Positions 42,972 to 53,279 of a stretch of DNA of 64,000 nucleotides are shown piece after piece; position 1 is the first letter of the stretch, and every line of letters starts with the position of its first letter. The notes under the pieces were generated by a model, which worked only from the letters and a program-made list of their open reading frames with translations, did no database searches and had not been told where the DNA came from. A program made the translations under genes and the position numbers. The stretch spans positions 1,736,001 through 1,800,000 of the forward strand of contig NZ_CP053841.1 of assembly GCF_013201895.1 (NCBI RefSeq), read 5' to 3'. The stretch is from Campylobacter blaseri (GTDB lineage Bacteria > Campylobacterota > Campylobacteria > Campylobacterales > Campylobacteraceae).

Positions 42972-43372
42972 TATTTTATTCCACTTACTTTTATGTTTTC
43001 ATCTTTAATTTTTGACACAAGATCTTTTGCGCTTGAGCCAATTAATTTTATTTTTTTAACATTGTTAGAAATTTTATGAACACTTTTTACGCTTTCAACT
43101 GTAATTTCTTCAAGCTCTTTTATAGATGTTATTTTTTCTACGTTTATAATGTATGGTTTTTCAACTCTAGAAGTAAACCCAATTTTTGGAAGTCTTCTTT
43201 GAAGTGGTTGTTGTCCACCTTCAAAACCTCTTTTTTCATTATAACCTGTTCTAGCTCTTTGACCTTTATTGCCTTTTCCAGCTGTTTTGCCATTTCCACT
43301 ACCTTGTCCTCTACCAACTCTTTTAGAGTAGTGTGTAGAACCTGGTGCTTTTTGTAAATTTTCTAATCCCAT
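42971..43372 (-). CDS. rplO: 50S ribosomal protein L15
   Basis: 133 residues, with the Gly/Arg/Lys-rich N-terminal extension ([24 protein letters not shown]) and a C-terminal globular part. It is needed in late 50S assembly. It overlaps secY by 1 base and follows rpsE by 3. Confidence 0.97.
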   Translation of the reverse strand: MGLENLQKAPGSTHYSKRVGRGQGSGNGKTAGKGNKGQRARTGYNEKRGFEGGQQPLQRRLPKIGFTSRVEKPYIINVEKITSIKELEEITVESVKSVHKISNNVKKIKLIGSSAKDLVSKIKDENIKVSGIK

Positions 43373-43375
43373 ACC

Positions 43376-43825
43376 TTATCCTTTCAACATACTAAGAGCT
43401 TTAACTGTAGCTCTTACTACGTTTGACGCATTGTTTGAGCCCAATGATTTAGTTAAAATATCTTTAATGCCAGCTAATTCTAAAACTGGACGAACAGAAC
43501 CACCGGCAATAACACCAGTACCTTCGCTTGCAGGCTTAAGTAAAACTTTGCTTGCATTATATTTAACTTCTATATCATGAGTTATAGTTGAGCCGTTTAA
43601 TTTTACTTCAATTATATTTTTAAACGCATCGTCTACTGCTTTTTTAATGGCGTCTGGAACCTCTTTTGACTTACCAAAACCATATCCGATTAAGCCATTT
43701 TTGTTTCCAATTACAACCAAAGCAGTAAATCTAAATCTACGACCACCTTTTACAACTTTTGTAACCCTGCCGATATTGACGACTACTTCTTCAAATTCTT
43801 CTCTATTGTATTTTTCCATCATCAT
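43376..43825 (-). CDS. rpsE: 30S ribosomal protein S5
   Basis: 147-149 residues. The S5 signature [37 protein letters not shown] and the C-terminal fold domain are complete. Three consecutive ATG codons begin the frame, and the third (43819) best fits the AAAGGA spacing and the family start [12 protein letters not shown]5 affects decoding accuracy. Confidence 0.97.
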   Translation of the reverse strand: MMMEKYNREEFEEVVVNIGRVTKVVKGGRRFRFTALVVIGNKNGLIGYGFGKSKEVPDAIKKAVDDAFKNIIEVKLNGSTITHDIEVKYNASKVLLKPASEGTGVIAGGSVRPVLELAGIKDILTKSLGSNNASNVVRATVKALSMLKG

Positions 43826-43834
43826 TCCTTTGGG

Positions 43835-44191
43835 TTATAACTTAATTCCATTTTCTTTTAAAGCATCTGCAAAAGATGCAACAACGCCATGGTATATATA
43901 GCCATTTCTATCAAATACTACTTTTTCTATACCTTTTTCTTTCAACTTAGCAGCCAAGTCTTTTGCTAAAACAACTGCTCCATCTTTGTTTGATTTTATG
44001 CCTAAAACTTTTCCATCACTTGTACATAATGTAGTACTATTTACATCTTCTATAGCTTGGGCATAAATAGTTCTATTTGACTTAAAAATAGAAACTCTTG
44101 GGCAGTCTGCTGAGCCTGAAATTTTAGCTCTAATTCTTTTTTTTCTTTTTAATCTTAAAGAAAGTTTTCTTTTTAATACATTCTCTGTCAT
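43835..44191 (-). CDS. rplR: 50S ribosomal protein L18
   Basis: 118 residues; Arg/Lys-rich N-terminus ([18 protein letters not shown]), then [20 protein letters not shown] and [26 protein letters not shown]. It binds 5S rRNA with L5. It lies 9 bases from each neighbour. Confidence 0.97.
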   Translation of the reverse strand: MTENVLKRKLSLRLKRKKRIRAKISGSADCPRVSIFKSNRTIYAQAIEDVNSTTLCTSDGKVLGIKSNKDGAVVLAKDLAAKLKEKGIEKVVFDRNGYIYHGVVASFADALKENGIKL

Positions 44192-44200
44192 AATCTACCC

Positions 44201-44737
44201 TTACTTCTTAGATGTTTTTCCGGCTTTACGGATAATGCGTTCATCAACATACTTAATACCTTTACCTTTATATGGTTCTGGTAATCTAAACTCTCTAATT
44301 TTAGCAGCAACTTGTCCGACAACTTGCTTATCATGACCTTTAATTGTAATAATATTTTTTTCTACATTTATTTCAATACCTTCTGGTATTTCAAAGTTAA
44401 TAGGGTGTGAAAATCCTAAAATAAGTTCTAAAATATTTCCTTTAAGTGCAGCTTTGTAACCAACACCATTTATTTCAAGTTTTTTAACAAAGCCTTCAGT
44501 AAGCCCTACAATAACATTGTTTGTTAGAGATCTATATGTTCCCCAATAAGCTCTACTTTGCCTATCTTCATTTAAAGGTGAAAAAACGATTTCTCTGTTT
44601 TCAACCTTAACATTTACATGGTTTTTTGTGTCAATCTCTTGTACAAGATTGCCTTTTTTAAATTTTAAAACACCATTATCAACACTTACATCTACACCGC
44701 TTGGGATAGATACTGGTTGTTTACCTATTCTTGACAT
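44201..44737 (-). CDS. rplF: 50S ribosomal protein L6
   Basis: 178 residues, [17 protein letters not shown] and the signature [27 protein letters not shown]6 supports the factor-binding region next to the sarcin-ricin loop. The 86-base gap to rpsH is the largest between rpsJ and map and shows no clear promoter. Confidence 0.97.
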   Translation of the reverse strand: MSRIGKQPVSIPSGVDVSVDNGVLKFKKGNLVQEIDTKNHVNVKVENREIVFSPLNEDRQSRAYWGTYRSLTNNVIVGLTEGFVKKLEINGVGYKAALKGNILELILGFSHPINFEIPEGIEINVEKNIITIKGHDKQVVGQVAAKIREFRLPEPYKGKGIKYVDERIIRKAGKTSKK

Positions 44738-44823
44738 TTTTTTCCTTTTTATTTGTCTAGGGTATGTCTACTTTTACAGAATGGATACCACAATGCCATA
44801 AAAAGCAGAATTTAAAGTTCTTT

Positions 44824-45219
44824 TTACCAAACGGTACAAAGAACTTCGCCACCAATTCCTAATTTGTTCGCTTCAATCCCGCTCATAACGCCTTTGCTTG
44901 TTGAAACGATAACAGTTCCATAGCCATTTTTAAATCTTCTTATTTCATCACTACCTTGATAAACTCTTCTACCTGGCTTTGAAACTCTTTTTAACTCATT
45001 TATAACGCTTTTGCCCTTATCATTGTATTTAAGCACAACATTGATAAATTTTTTGTTGCCGTCTTCTACAACATTATAGCTTTCGATATACTCTTTTTCT
45101 ACCAAAATCTTTAAAGTTGCTTCAACAGATTTTGAATAAAGAAGTGTTGTAGTTTCAAGTTTTCTTGTAGCAGCATTTCTTATTCTTGTTAATCCGTCTG
45201 ATATTAAATCATTTAACAT
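44824..45219 (-). CDS. rpsH: 30S ribosomal protein S8
   Basis: 131 residues: [16 protein letters not shown], and the C-terminal [26 protein letters not shown] with the S8 signature. A primary 16S binder and usual autoregulator of the spc operon. Confidence 0.97.
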   Translation of the reverse strand: MLNDLISDGLTRIRNAATRKLETTTLLYSKSVEATLKILVEKEYIESYNVVEDGNKKFINVVLKYNDKGKSVINELKRVSKPGRRVYQGSDEIRRFKNGYGTVIVSTSKGVMSGIEANKLGIGGEVLCTVW

Positions 45220-45228
45220 ATTCTTTCC

Positions 45229-45414
45229 TTACCAACTTGCTTTTTTTAGGCCTGGGATAAGACCTTCATTTCCCATTTTTCTAAGGCAAATTCTGCAAAT
45301 TCCAAAATCTCTATAAACAGAGTGTGGTCTTCCGCAAATTTCACATCTTGTGTATGCACGTGAACTGAACTTTGCCTTTCTTTTAGCCTTAGCTATCATA
45401 GATTTTTTTGCCAT
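45229..45414 (-). CDS. rpsN: 30S ribosomal protein S14, zinc type
   Basis: 61 residues, [20 protein letters not shown], with two Cys-x2-Cys knuckles (CEICGRP and CRICLRK). It is the short zinc-binding type Z form, not the ~100-residue zinc-free form. It is 1 base from rplE. Confidence 0.97.
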   Translation of the reverse strand: MAKKSMIAKAKRKAKFSSRAYTRCEICGRPHSVYRDFGICRICLRKMGNEGLIPGLKKASW

Positions 45415-45415
45415 A

Positions 45416-45961
45416 TTACTTTCCTTTTGCGAAAGGCATACCGATTAACTCAAGTAGTTTAAATGCCTTTTTATCACTATTTGTTGTTGTAACTATATTG
45501 ATATTCATACCATGTGTTCTTAAAATTTGATCATAAACTATCTCTGGGAACATTAATTGCTCATCTAAACCAAAGCTATAGTTTCCTCTACCATCAAATC
45601 CATTTCTTGGAACACCTCTAAAGTCTTTAACTCTTGGAAGTGCAACTGAAATTAATTTATCTAAAAATACATACATATTTTCTTTTCTTAAAGTTACTTT
45701 AATGCCTACAGGAAAACCTTCTCTAACTTTAAATCCAGCTACTGATTTTTTAGCATTAACAGTCATCGCTTTTTGTCCAGATATCAAAGATATAGTATCA
45801 ACTACATTTTGTAATACTTTTTGATCTTTAGCAATTTCACCAACACCGACACTAATTACAATTTTTTCAAGTGCAGGAATAAGCATAGGATTTTTTATAT
45901 CAAATTCTTTTGCAAGAGCGTCTTTTACTGTTTCTGCATATTTTGCTCTAAGTCTATTCAT
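45416..45961 (-). CDS. rplE: 50S ribosomal protein L5
   Basis: 181 residues; [19 protein letters not shown] and [28 protein letters not shown] are characteristic. It carries 5S rRNA into the 50S subunit and contacts P-site tRNA. It lies 3 bases after rplX. Confidence 0.97.
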   Translation of the reverse strand: MNRLRAKYAETVKDALAKEFDIKNPMLIPALEKIVISVGVGEIAKDQKVLQNVVDTISLISGQKAMTVNAKKSVAGFKVREGFPVGIKVTLRKENMYVFLDKLISVALPRVKDFRGVPRNGFDGRGNYSFGLDEQLMFPEIVYDQILRTHGMNINIVTTTNSDKKAFKLLELIGMPFAKGK

Positions 45962-45964
45962 AGA

Positions 45965-46198
45965 TTATCCCTCAACTTTCGCAACATTTGAAATATCCAT
46001 AGGTTTTTCTTCATTAATGAATCCACCTTTTGGATTTTTATCGCTTGGCTTAATAGCTTTTTTAACTATTTTACATCCTTCAACTATAACTTGTCCTTTT
46101 TTTGGTAAAACAGCTTTAACAACGCCAGTTTTACCTTTGTCATTACCTGCGATAACTTTTACTTCATCGCCTTTTTTTATTTTGTACTTTATAGCCAT
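45965..46198 (-). CDS. rplX: 50S ribosomal protein L24
   Basis: 77 residues with an N-terminal KOW motif ([35 protein letters not shown]). Length is short compared with the ~105 of E. coli, as in other epsilonproteobacteria. It overlaps rplN by 1 base. It initiates 50S assembly. Confidence 0.96.
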   Translation of the reverse strand: MAIKYKIKKGDEVKVIAGNDKGKTGVVKAVLPKKGQVIVEGCKIVKKAIKPSDKNPKGGFINEEKPMDISNVAKVEG

Positions 46199-46566
46199 TA
46201 TAAAACCTCCGGAGCTAGTGAAACAATTTTCATAAATCCACTATATCTTACTTCTCTACCTACAGGACCGAAAATACGAGTTCCAACAGGCTCTTTTTTA
46301 GCATCAAGTATAACAGCAGCATTCTCATCAAATCTAATCAAAGATCCATTTTCTCTTTGAATCTCTTTTTTAGTTCTAACAATTACCGCTTTTACCACTT
46401 GACCTTTTTTAATTTTACCATTTGGTAAAGCTTTTTTAACAGAGCAAACAATGATATCACCTACAGTTGCATATCTTCTTTTGCTTCCACCAATAACTTT
46501 TATACACATTATCTCTTTTGCACCACTATTGTCAGCAACAGTAAGTCTTGTAAAGCTTTGAATCAT
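46198..46566 (-). CDS. rplN: 50S ribosomal protein L14
   Basis: 122 residues: [28 protein letters not shown] and the C-terminal [28 protein letters not shown]. It forms an intersubunit bridge and is the docking site of silencing factor RsfS. It overlaps rpsQ by 1 base. Confidence 0.97.
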   Translation of the reverse strand: MIQSFTRLTVADNSGAKEIMCIKVIGGSKRRYATVGDIIVCSVKKALPNGKIKKGQVVKAVIVRTKKEIQRENGSLIRFDENAAVILDAKKEPVGTRIFGPVGREVRYSGFMKIVSLAPEVL

Positions 46567-46817
46567 TACTCAACTCCTCTTTCCACTACTTTATTTATAC
46601 GAAAAGATTTTCTTTTGCTAAGTGGTCTACATTCAATAGCAGTTATAGTATCTCCTATATTTGCCACACCTTTTTCATCATGTACTAAATATTTTTTAAA
46701 GCGTCTTACAAATTTTCTATATCTTGGATGCATAACTCTTCTTTCAACTAAAACAGTCAAAGTTTTTTCTCCAGCTTTTTGTATAACTACGCCTTGAACT
46801 TCTCTTTTTAATGACAT
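46566..46817 (-). CDS. rpsQ: 30S ribosomal protein S17
   Basis: 83 residues with an OB fold: [44 protein letters not shown], then [20 protein letters not shown]. It binds the 5-prime domain of 16S rRNA early in assembly. Confidence 0.97.
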   Translation of the reverse strand: MSLKREVQGVVIQKAGEKTLTVLVERRVMHPRYRKFVRRFKKYLVHDEKGVANIGDTITAIECRPLSKRKSFRINKVVERGVE

Positions 46818-46827
46818 ATTCTACCCT

Positions 46828-47019
46828 TTACTTATTTGCATTAATTGCAGTATTGATTCTAGCGATATCTTTTTTAACTTCGCCAATCTCTTTAGGGTTT
46901 GTTAACTGCATAGTTTTAAGCTTTTGTCTTAGCGAAAACAAAAGCAACTTTTTTTCTTTTAGCATGGTATTTAGCTCTTGTAAGCTTTTATCTTTTAACT
47001 CAGTATATTTCATTTTCAT
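46828..47019 (-). CDS. rpmC: 50S ribosomal protein L29
   Basis: 61-63 residues, two helices: [43 protein letters not shown]. Two in-frame ATGs (47019 and 47013) lie inside the rplP 3-prime end. The ribosome-binding site AAGGG favours either. L29 sits at the exit tunnel where SRP and trigger factor dock. Confidence 0.95.
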   Translation of the reverse strand: MKMKYTELKDKSLQELNTMLKEKKLLLFSLRQKLKTMQLTNPKEIGEVKKDIARINTAINANK

Positions 47020-47425
47020 TTTCCCTTGTTACTATTTTAGTCTTAAATGGCAACTTATGAATTGATAGAGTTAAAGCCTCTCTTGCAAGCTCTTCTGATG
47101 GTCCAGCCATTTCAAAAATAATTCTACCTGGCTTTATATTCATCACCCACTCTTCAACGCTACCTTTACCTTTACCCATACGAGTTTCTAAAGGTTTTTT
47201 TGTAAGAGGTTTATCAGGAAATACACATATCCAAACTTTTGCTTGTCTTTTAACATGACGAGTCATAGCAACCCTAGCTGCTTCAATTTGACGTGAGTTT
47301 ATACGACCTGCTTCAGTTGCTTTTAAACCGATTGTACCATATGCTAACTGTGTTCCACGAGTAGCATAACCTCGGTTTCTGCCCTTCATCATTTTTCTAT
47401 ATTTTGTTCTTTTTGGCATTAACAT
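47000..47425 (-). CDS. rplP: 50S ribosomal protein L16
   Basis: 139-141 residues: [22 protein letters not shown] and [27 protein letters not shown]. An extra MetLeu precedes the conserved MPKRTK. The upstream ATG (47425) has the better GGAG spacing. L16 organises the A-site region. The 3-prime end overlaps rpmC by 20 bases. Confidence 0.96.
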   Translation of the reverse strand: MLMPKRTKYRKMMKGRNRGYATRGTQLAYGTIGLKATEAGRINSRQIEAARVAMTRHVKRQAKVWICVFPDKPLTKKPLETRMGKGKGSVEEWVMNIKPGRIIFEMAGPSEELAREALTLSIHKLPFKTKIVTRENENEIY

Positions 47426-47427
47426 AA

Positions 47428-48123
47428 TTATCTACTCCTTCTTGCTCTGCGTTGTTTTCTAGGAGCTTCTTCATTTTTTTCAGGCTGGATGCCTTTTTGA
47501 AGAACTTCACCTTTAAAAATCCACACTTTTACACCTATATTTCCATAGGTAGTATGTGCTTGCGCAACACCATAATCAATTTTTGCTCTAAAAGTATGCA
47601 ATGGAACTCTTCCTTCTAAATACCATTCAGTTCTTGCCATTTCAGCTCCACCAAGTCTTCCAGAAACAGAAATTTTAATACCCTTAGCTCCTGCTTTTTG
47701 TGCATTTTGAATAACTTTTTTCATAGCTCTTCTAAATGCAACTCTTCGTTCTAATTGCATAGCAACATTTTCAGCAGCAAGCTGAGCTGAAGCGCCTTGT
47801 CTTCTCTCTTCTTGGATATTTATATTAACATCTTTATTTATAAGTTTAGTAACTTCATTTTTTAAATTCTCAATTTCACTACCTTTTTTACCTATAATAA
47901 CTCCAGGTCTAGCAGCAACAATTGTTACACGAATTTTTTTAGCTGTTCTCTCAATTATAATCTGAGATATACCAGCATAATAAAGTTTAGTTTTTAAAAA
48001 CTTTCTTATTTTATAGTCTTCTGCTATATTTTCTGGCAGAGTGCTTTTAGAAGGAAACCATCTTGATTCCCAGTTTTTATTGATACCTAATCTAAGACCT
48101 ATTGGATTAACTTTTTGTCCCAT
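47428..48123 (-). CDS. rpsC: 30S ribosomal protein S3
   Basis: 231 residues with [23 protein letters not shown], the KH domain ([30 protein letters not shown]) and the C-terminal signature. A Lys/Arg-rich tail follows. S3 lines the mRNA entry channel. It lies 1 base from rplV and 2 from rplP. Confidence 0.98.
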   Translation of the reverse strand: MGQKVNPIGLRLGINKNWESRWFPSKSTLPENIAEDYKIRKFLKTKLYYAGISQIIIERTAKKIRVTIVAARPGVIIGKKGSEIENLKNEVTKLINKDVNINIQEERRQGASAQLAAENVAMQLERRVAFRRAMKKVIQNAQKAGAKGIKISVSGRLGGAEMARTEWYLEGRVPLHTFRAKIDYGVAQAHTTYGNIGVKVWIFKGEVLQKGIQPEKNEEAPRKQRRARRSR

Positions 48124-48124
48124 A

Positions 48125-48457
48125 TTATGCTTCCTTCTTTGCTGGCTTACTTACTTCTACCATTATGTGAGAAGTTGGTTTTCTAATTCTACTTGCGCTT
48201 CCTCTAGCTCTAGGTCTAAATCTTTTAAGAACTGGACCTGCGTCAACACGGCATGAACTTACTACAACCTCTTCTGGCTCAAACCCACCATTAGCAACAG
48301 CTGTTGAAATAGCATTAGCTATATATTTTGCAGCTTTATTTGGTGTAAACTCTAGTGTAGCAAGAGCAAATTCAGCATTCATGCCTTGAACTTCCTTTGC
48401 AATCAAACGAGCTTTTGTTGGAGAAAGGCGAATGAATTTTATAGTTGTCTTACTCAT
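48125..48457 (-). CDS. rplV: 50S ribosomal protein L22
   Basis: 110 residues; [30 protein letters not shown] and the beta-hairpin segment [21 protein letters not shown] that reaches into the exit tunnel and affects macrolide sensitivity. It follows rpsS by 10 bases. Confidence 0.97.
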   Translation of the reverse strand: MSKTTIKFIRLSPTKARLIAKEVQGMNAEFALATLEFTPNKAAKYIANAISTAVANGGFEPEEVVVSSCRVDAGPVLKRFRPRARGSASRIRKPTSHIMVEVSKPAKKEA

Positions 48458-48467
48458 ATTCTAACCC

Positions 48468-48749
48468 TTATTTGCCAATTTTTTTCTGAACTGAGCCTTT
48501 ATGGCCTCTATAAGTTCTTGTTGGAGAAAACTCACCTAATTTATAACCAATGTGATGTTCTGTAACATACACAGGAATAAAACTCTTACCGTTATGAACA
48601 TTAAATGTTAGTCCAATCATATCAGGTATAATCGTGCTACGTCTTGACCAAGTTTTGATTGGTTTGTTGCTATTTGTTTTTTTAGCTTCTACAACTTTTT
48701 TCATAACATGATCATCTACGAAAGGACCTTTTTTGAGCGATCTAGCCAT
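48468..48749 (-). CDS. rpsS: 30S ribosomal protein S19
   Basis: 93 residues: [19 protein letters not shown] and [29 protein letters not shown]. It binds the 30S head with S13. It lies 2 bases after rplB. Confidence 0.98.
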   Translation of the reverse strand: MARSLKKGPFVDDHVMKKVVEAKKTNSNKPIKTWSRRSTIIPDMIGLTFNVHNGKSFIPVYVTEHHIGYKLGEFSPTRTYRGHKGSVQKKIGK

Positions 48750-48751
48750 CT

Positions 48752-49582
48752 CTATCTTCCTTTCCTTCTTGAAATTATAAGTTTATTACTTGCTTTTTTG
48801 CGTCTTGTTTTTGCGCCCTTAGTTGGTTTGCCCCAAGGTGTAACTGGATGACGACCAGAGTTTTTCTTACCTTCACCACCACCGTGCGGGTGATCAATTG
48901 GGTTCATAGCAGAACCTCTAGTTTGAGGTCTTATTCCTCTATGTCTGTTTCTACCAGCTTTGCCGATAGTAACATTAGCCCAATCTTCATTTCCAACTGT
49001 TCCAATTGTAGCCATACACTCAGCAAGTATTCTTCTCATCTCTCCACTAGGAAGTCTTACAATAACATATTTTTCTTCTTTACCCATAAGTTGAGCGTGT
49101 CCACCAGCTGAACGTACTATTTGAGCACCCTTGCCTGGTTTTAGCTCTATGTTATGAATAACTGTACCAATAGGAATGCTTTTCATCTTCATAGCATTAC
49201 CTGGTTTTATATCAAGACCAGCTTCAGCAGATGAGATTTTATCACCTACATTTAAGCCATTTGGTTTAATTATATATCTTTTTTCACCATCAGCATAGCT
49301 AATTAGTGCAATTCTACAATTCCTGTTTGGATCATACTCTATAGCTTCAACTGTTCCTGTAATACCAAATTTTCTTCTTTTAAAATCTATAATTCTATAA
49401 AGTTTTTTAGCACCTGCTTCTTTATGTCTTGAAGTTATTCTACCGTTATTATTTCTTCCTGCAGTTGCTGGAAGTTTAACAAGTAGGCTTCTAATACTAG
49501 CTTTAGCTGTGATATCTTCACTGCTAAGAGCTGTCATAAATCTTCTACTTGGAGTATATGGTTTATATGTTTTTACTGCCAT
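48752..49582 (-). CDS. rplB: 50S ribosomal protein L2
   Basis: 276 residues. [28 protein letters not shown] and the C-terminal signature [29 protein letters not shown] with the conserved histidine are present. It is required for subunit joining and peptidyl transfer. Confidence 0.98.
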   Translation of the reverse strand: MAVKTYKPYTPSRRFMTALSSEDITAKASIRSLLVKLPATAGRNNNGRITSRHKEAGAKKLYRIIDFKRRKFGITGTVEAIEYDPNRNCRIALISYADGEKRYIIKPNGLNVGDKISSAEAGLDIKPGNAMKMKSIPIGTVIHNIELKPGKGAQIVRSAGGHAQLMGKEEKYVIVRLPSGEMRRILAECMATIGTVGNEDWANVTIGKAGRNRHRGIRPQTRGSAMNPIDHPHGGGEGKKNSGRHPVTPWGKPTKGAKTRRKKASNKLIISRRKGR

Positions 49583-49583
49583 C

Positions 49584-49865
49584 TTACGCTCCTACATTTT
49601 CTAGGCTTGCACCCTCAGGAAGTTTTACATAGAATTTTTTATAATCATTTCTACTTCCAACTTTTCCTTTAAAGCGTTTAACCTTACCACTCATTCTTAA
49701 AGAGTTAACTCTTAAAGGATTGATTCCAAAATATTCTTTTAATATCTCTTTTAGCCTATTTTTAGTCATGCTTGGCGATGTTTGTATAACAACTACATCA
49801 TCTTCGCCGAGGCCTAAAGTTTTTTCTGTATAAAGAATTGTTTTTATATCTGTTATATCTGCCAT
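49584..49865 (-). CDS. rplW: 50S ribosomal protein L23
   Basis: 93 residues: [43 protein letters not shown], then [30 protein letters not shown]. It is at the exit tunnel, the trigger factor docking site. It is 1 base from each neighbour. Confidence 0.96.
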   Translation of the reverse strand: MADITDIKTILYTEKTLGLGEDDVVVIQTSPSMTKNRLKEILKEYFGINPLRVNSLRMSGKVKRFKGKVGSRNDYKKFYVKLPEGASLENVGA

Positions 49866-49866
49866 A

Positions 49867-50481
49867 TTAGCCCTCTTTTATTATAGCTTCAAGCGCTTTA
49901 TTTTCTATGATAACTGAATTATAAACCGCAACTAGGTATGCATTTATCTCACTTGCTTCAACAACATAACAATTTGCTAAGTTTCTATATGCAAGAATTG
50001 TTTTTGCATCTAACTCATTTTTTACTATCAAAGCATCTCTAACGCCAAGTTTTTTGATGAAGTCAGCCGCATCTTTTGTCTTACCTGAACTTATCTCTAA
50101 GCTATCTATGGCAAAAAGCTTGCCATTATTTGCTTTTTCGTTTAAAGCAAATTCTAAAGCTAATCTTTTTTGTTTTTTATTAACTTTTTGAACATAATTT
50201 CTATTATTTGTTGGACCAAATGCAACTCCACCGCCAACCCATACATTACTTCTTATTGAACCAGCTCTTGCACCACCACGACCTTTTTGTCTCCATGGTT
50301 TTTTACCGCCACCGCTTACTTCTGAGCGACTTTTAGTTTTAGCTGTATTTGATCTACAACTTGCAAGATATGATTTAACATATAAATATAGGTTATGTGG
50401 ATTAGCCTCTTTAAACTCCGAAGGAAGTTCAATTTCGCTTGCTTTTTCCAATTTATCATTAAGAACTGTTATTTTACTCAT
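49867..50481 (-). CDS. rplD: 50S ribosomal protein L4
   Basis: 204 residues. The tunnel-loop region [34 protein letters not shown] is diagnostic. L4 lines the exit tunnel and in many bacteria represses the S10 operon. It overlaps rplC by 4 bases. Confidence 0.97.
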   Translation of the reverse strand: MSKITVLNDKLEKASEIELPSEFKEANPHNLYLYVKSYLASCRSNTAKTKSRSEVSGGGKKPWRQKGRGGARAGSIRSNVWVGGGVAFGPTNNRNYVQKVNKKQKRLALEFALNEKANNGKLFAIDSLEISSGKTKDAADFIKKLGVRDALIVKNELDAKTILAYRNLANCYVVEASEINAYLVAVYNSVIIENKALEAIIKEG

Positions 50482-51056
50482 TTCACTATCCTTACTCTAC
50501 CCATAGCACCATTAAATCCTGGAACAGAGCCTTTTACTACTAAAATTCCGCTATTACTATCAAAGCTTATAACTTCATTTTTAACAGTAATTTTTACATT
50601 TCCTGTCTGTCCTGGCATTTTCTTACCTGGTTGAACTCTACCTGGCCATTCAGCATTTCCAATCGAACCTGGTCTTCTATGAAATCTACTACCATGAGCT
50701 CCTGGACCACCTGCAAAACCATGTCTTTTCATAACGCCTTGGAAACCTTTTCCTTTTGTATTGAAACTAACTTTTAAAGTCTTAGCATTGCTTAATGGTT
50801 CTATATCTTGATCGCCAGCTTCACTATTTGCCACCTCTATAGTTGCAAATTTATTAAATTCACTGCTTAAGTTATATTTTTTCTGCTGTCCAGCAATCGC
50901 TTTATTATTTGCTTTTCCTTTAGCATAAGCAACTATTGCTCTGCCATTTTCATCTACTTCACAAACTTTTACATTTATAAGTTTAAGAAGAGTAACCGGA
51001 GTGCTATCTCTACCGATAGTTCTACTCATACCTACTTTTTCTACAATATATTCCAT
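50478..51056 (-). CDS. rplC: 50S ribosomal protein L3
   Basis: 192 residues; [25 protein letters not shown] and the signature [31 protein letters not shown]. Its loop reaches toward the peptidyl-transferase centre. It is the second gene of the S10 cluster. Confidence 0.97.
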   Translation of the reverse strand: MEYIVEKVGMSRTIGRDSTPVTLLKLINVKVCEVDENGRAIVAYAKGKANNKAIAGQQKKYNLSSEFNKFATIEVANSEAGDQDIEPLSNAKTLKVSFNTKGKGFQGVMKRHGFAGGPGAHGSRFHRRPGSIGNAEWPGRVQPGKKMPGQTGNVKITVKNEVISFDSNSGILVVKGSVPGFNGAMGRVRIVK

Positions 51057-51067
51057 CTATCTACCCC

Positions 51068-51379
51068 TTATTTACCCATCGCACGAACTTCGACATTAAC
51101 CTCTGGTGCCAAGTCAAGTTTTGTTAACGAATCAACTGTATCTGGAGTCGCCGCTACAATATCAAGCATTCTAGTATGAATTCTAATTTCAAACTGCTCT
51201 CTTGAATCTTTATTTACGTGTGGAGATTTTAAGACTGTGTAGCGTTTAATTTTTGTAGGCAATGGTACTGGCCCACGGACATCCGCACCTGTTCTTTTGA
51301 CAGCTTCTACAATTGCTGCAACTGTTCTATCTAGAACTCTATGGTCGTAAGCTTTTAGCTTTAACCTAATTCTTTCCAT
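51068..51379 (-). CDS. rpsJ: 30S ribosomal protein S10
   Basis: 103 residues; [44 protein letters not shown] with the S10 signature. It is the NusE subunit of antitermination complexes as well as a 30S protein. It is the first gene of the long ribosomal transcript. AAGGAAAAC on the minus strand provides the ribosome-binding site. Confidence 0.98.
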   Translation of the reverse strand: MERIRLKLKAYDHRVLDRTVAAIVEAVKRTGADVRGPVPLPTKIKRYTVLKSPHVNKDSREQFEIRIHTRMLDIVAATPDTVDSLTKLDLAPEVNVEVRAMGK

Positions 51380-51443
51380 GTGTTTTCCTTATAAAGAACT
51401 TGTCACAACGCGTGACCTCTTACTTTTAACATAAAAGATTGTG

Positions 51444-51472
51444 ATTATATAAAAATAGGCTTTTGATGTCAA
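51444..51472 (-). promoter_or_regulatory. Consensus sigma-70 promoter of the ribosomal cluster
   Basis: On the minus strand TTGACA (51472-51467) and TATAAT (51449-51444) are both exact with a 17-base spacer. This suits a highly expressed operon of at least 25 genes. The predicted start is near 51437, giving a leader of about 58 bases to rpsJ. Confidence 0.88.
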
Positions 51473-51500
51473 GAATTTCATACAATTTATTAAATTTTTA

Positions 51501-51593
51501 TCCTTATAATAAGGAAATAAATATTAAAATAAGATGCTGAAAGTTAAAAAAATATAATTAGTTTTTTAAAATTTTATTCCTTTTTAAAAGGAA
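51501..51593. promoter_or_regulatory. Two related palindromes between rpsJ and the ATPase gene
   Basis: TCCTTATAATAAGGA (51501-51515) and TTCCTTTTTAAAAGGAA (51577-51593) are perfect palindromes around one central base and share the 15-mer TCCTTWTNAWAAGGA. They flank a TATAAT at 51553-51558 on the plus strand. Paired sites of this form suggest operators for a dimeric regulator. Which one is unknown. Confidence 0.5.
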
Positions 51594-51611
51594 ATTTTAT
51601 ATAATTAACAG

Positions 51612-52697
51612 ATGGAAAATTTAGAATATTTTTATAACAATCCACCATTGATTAATAAATTCATTGATAGAAAACTAAAAATAACTGGTGGTAGGGTTTT
51701 GATAAGTGGGGCTTTAAACTCGGGTAAAACATATATCTTAATAAGTGAACTTTTAAAATTTAAAAAAGATGAGTTTTTATATATCAATATGGATGATCTA
51801 AGAGTTAAAAAAGAAAATGGTTTACTAGACTTAAAAGAGTTTATTAAAGAGCATAAAGATATAAAGTGTATAGCCATAGATAATGTAGATGATAAAAATT
51901 TAAACATATTAAAAAACTTAAATTGTGAAAAAATTTTACTCTCTACAACATCAAACTCTCTAAATTTAAAGACATTTCAAACAATAAAACTTTTAAACTT
52001 AGATTTTGAAGAATACATCGCTTTTAACAAAAGAACCAATGAACTTGGTGCTATTTTAGGTAGTTTTTTAACAGAAGGAAATGGTGCAAAAAACTCATTT
52101 TTAAACCCTTTTGAGCTAATTATATATATGCAAAAAATTTTAAAAGCCAAATATAGTGATATTGAAATTTCAGTATTAAAAGAGTGTGTGGAGTTTGTAA
52201 ATTTAAATTTCAGCGCTTTGCAAATTTATAAAGGTTTAAAAGATATAATGAAAATTTCAAAAGATAGTGTTTATAAAACAATTGATAAATTTGAAGATGA
52301 AAATTTGATATTTTTTGTTCCAAAATTTGCTCCAAATTCCAACCTAAAACGGCTATATTTTTTAGACTTTTGCTTGCCTGATAATCTAAGTTTTAAAAAA
52401 GACTTTCAAAAAAAACTTACCAATGCGCTCTTGTGCGAGCTTTTAAGATTAGATAAACAGGTATATTTTACCGATGATTTGGATTTTTATATGCCAGAGC
52501 TTGGTTATGGTTTTTTGGTTATACCTTTTACAAGTAGCGATTTGATATTTCTTAAATTTAAAAAAATATTTGAAAAACTTAAAGAGTTAGAGGTGCAAAA
52601 ACTATATGTTATAAGTATGGCAAACTCTGGAGAGATGAGTAAAGAAGGAATTAAATGCGAAATTTTACCATTTTGGCAGTTTGCTTTAGGAATGTAA
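51612..52697 (+). CDS. AAA-type ATPase with a C-terminal helical/nuclease-like region
   Basis: 361 residues. Walker A is visible as ISGALNSGKTYIL (about 31-43) and Walker B as CIAIDNVDD (about 90-98), followed by a sensor-like ILLSTTSNS. Residues about 220-260 look like a winged helix (DIMKISKDSVYKTIDKFEDENLIFFVPK). The layout recalls the DUF4143-type ATPases and archaeal-type AAA proteins, but I cannot name the family firmly. A TATAAT at 51600-51605 lies so near the ATG, with no ribosome-binding site in place, that a leaderless mRNA is possible. It runs into rnhB with a 1-base gap. Confidence 0.72.
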   Translation: MENLEYFYNNPPLINKFIDRKLKITGGRVLISGALNSGKTYILISELLKFKKDEFLYINMDDLRVKKENGLLDLKEFIKEHKDIKCIAIDNVDDKNLNILKNLNCEKILLSTTSNSLNLKTFQTIKLLNLDFEEYIAFNKRTNELGAILGSFLTEGNGAKNSFLNPFELIIYMQKILKAKYSDIEISVLKECVEFVNLNFSALQIYKGLKDIMKISKDSVYKTIDKFEDENLIFFVPKFAPNSNLKRLYFLDFCLPDNLSFKKDFQKKLTNALLCELLRLDKQVYFTDDLDFYMPELGYGFLVIPFTSSDLIFLKFKKIFEKLKELEVQKLYVISMANSGEMSKEGIKCEILPFWQFALGM

Positions 52698-52698
52698 T

Positions 52699-53265
52699 TT
52701 GATTTGTGGTATTGATGAGGCTGGAAGAGGCTGTTTGGCTGGTGATTTATGTATAGTTGGTTGCGTTTTAAAAAGTGATATTAAAGGTCTAAATGATAGC
52801 AAAAAACTAAGTCAAAAAAGAAGAAATGAGCTGTTTAGAACCACAAAAGAGAACTCATTTTATAAAATAGCAACTTTTACAAGCATACAAGTTGATGAGC
52901 TTGGGCTTTCATCTTGCATAAATAAAGGGCTTACACAAATAGTTGAGTATTTTAAAAAAGAGTTTGGTGATGTAGAGTTTATATTTGATGGAAATTCTAA
53001 ATTTGGAGTAAGTGAGTTAGAAACCATGATTAAAGCCGATAGCAAAATAAAAGAAGTTAGCGCAGCTAGTATTTTGGCAAAAGTTACAAGAGATGAGAAT
53101 TTAAAAATAGCTGATGAGTTATATCCAAATTTTGAGTTTTTAAAGCATAAAGGCTATGCTACAAAAAATCATATTGAGCTTATAAAAAAATATGGCTATA
53201 CTGAGTTTCATAGAAAAAGCTATAAAGTCAAGGCTTTAGAAAAATCACTATTTACAAATTTATAA
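52699..53265 (+). CDS. rnhB: Ribonuclease HII
   Basis: 188 residues. Cuts RNA in RNA-DNA hybrids and at single ribonucleotides in DNA. The catalytic motif CGIDEAGRGCLAGDL is at the N-terminus, with LNDSKKLSQKRR, ADSKIKEVSAASILAKVTRD and KHKGYATKNHIELIKKYG following. The start is TTG 1 base after the ATPase stop with AGGA upstream, giving the conserved ICGIDEAGRG start, and no ATG is available. Confidence 0.95.
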   Translation: MICGIDEAGRGCLAGDLCIVGCVLKSDIKGLNDSKKLSQKRRNELFRTTKENSFYKIATFTSIQVDELGLSSCINKGLTQIVEYFKKEFGDVEFIFDGNSKFGVSELETMIKADSKIKEVSAASILAKVTRDENLKIADELYPNFEFLKHKGYATKNHIELIKKYGYTEFHRKSYKVKALEKSLFTNL

Positions 53266-53279
53266 AAAGGACTTTAAAG

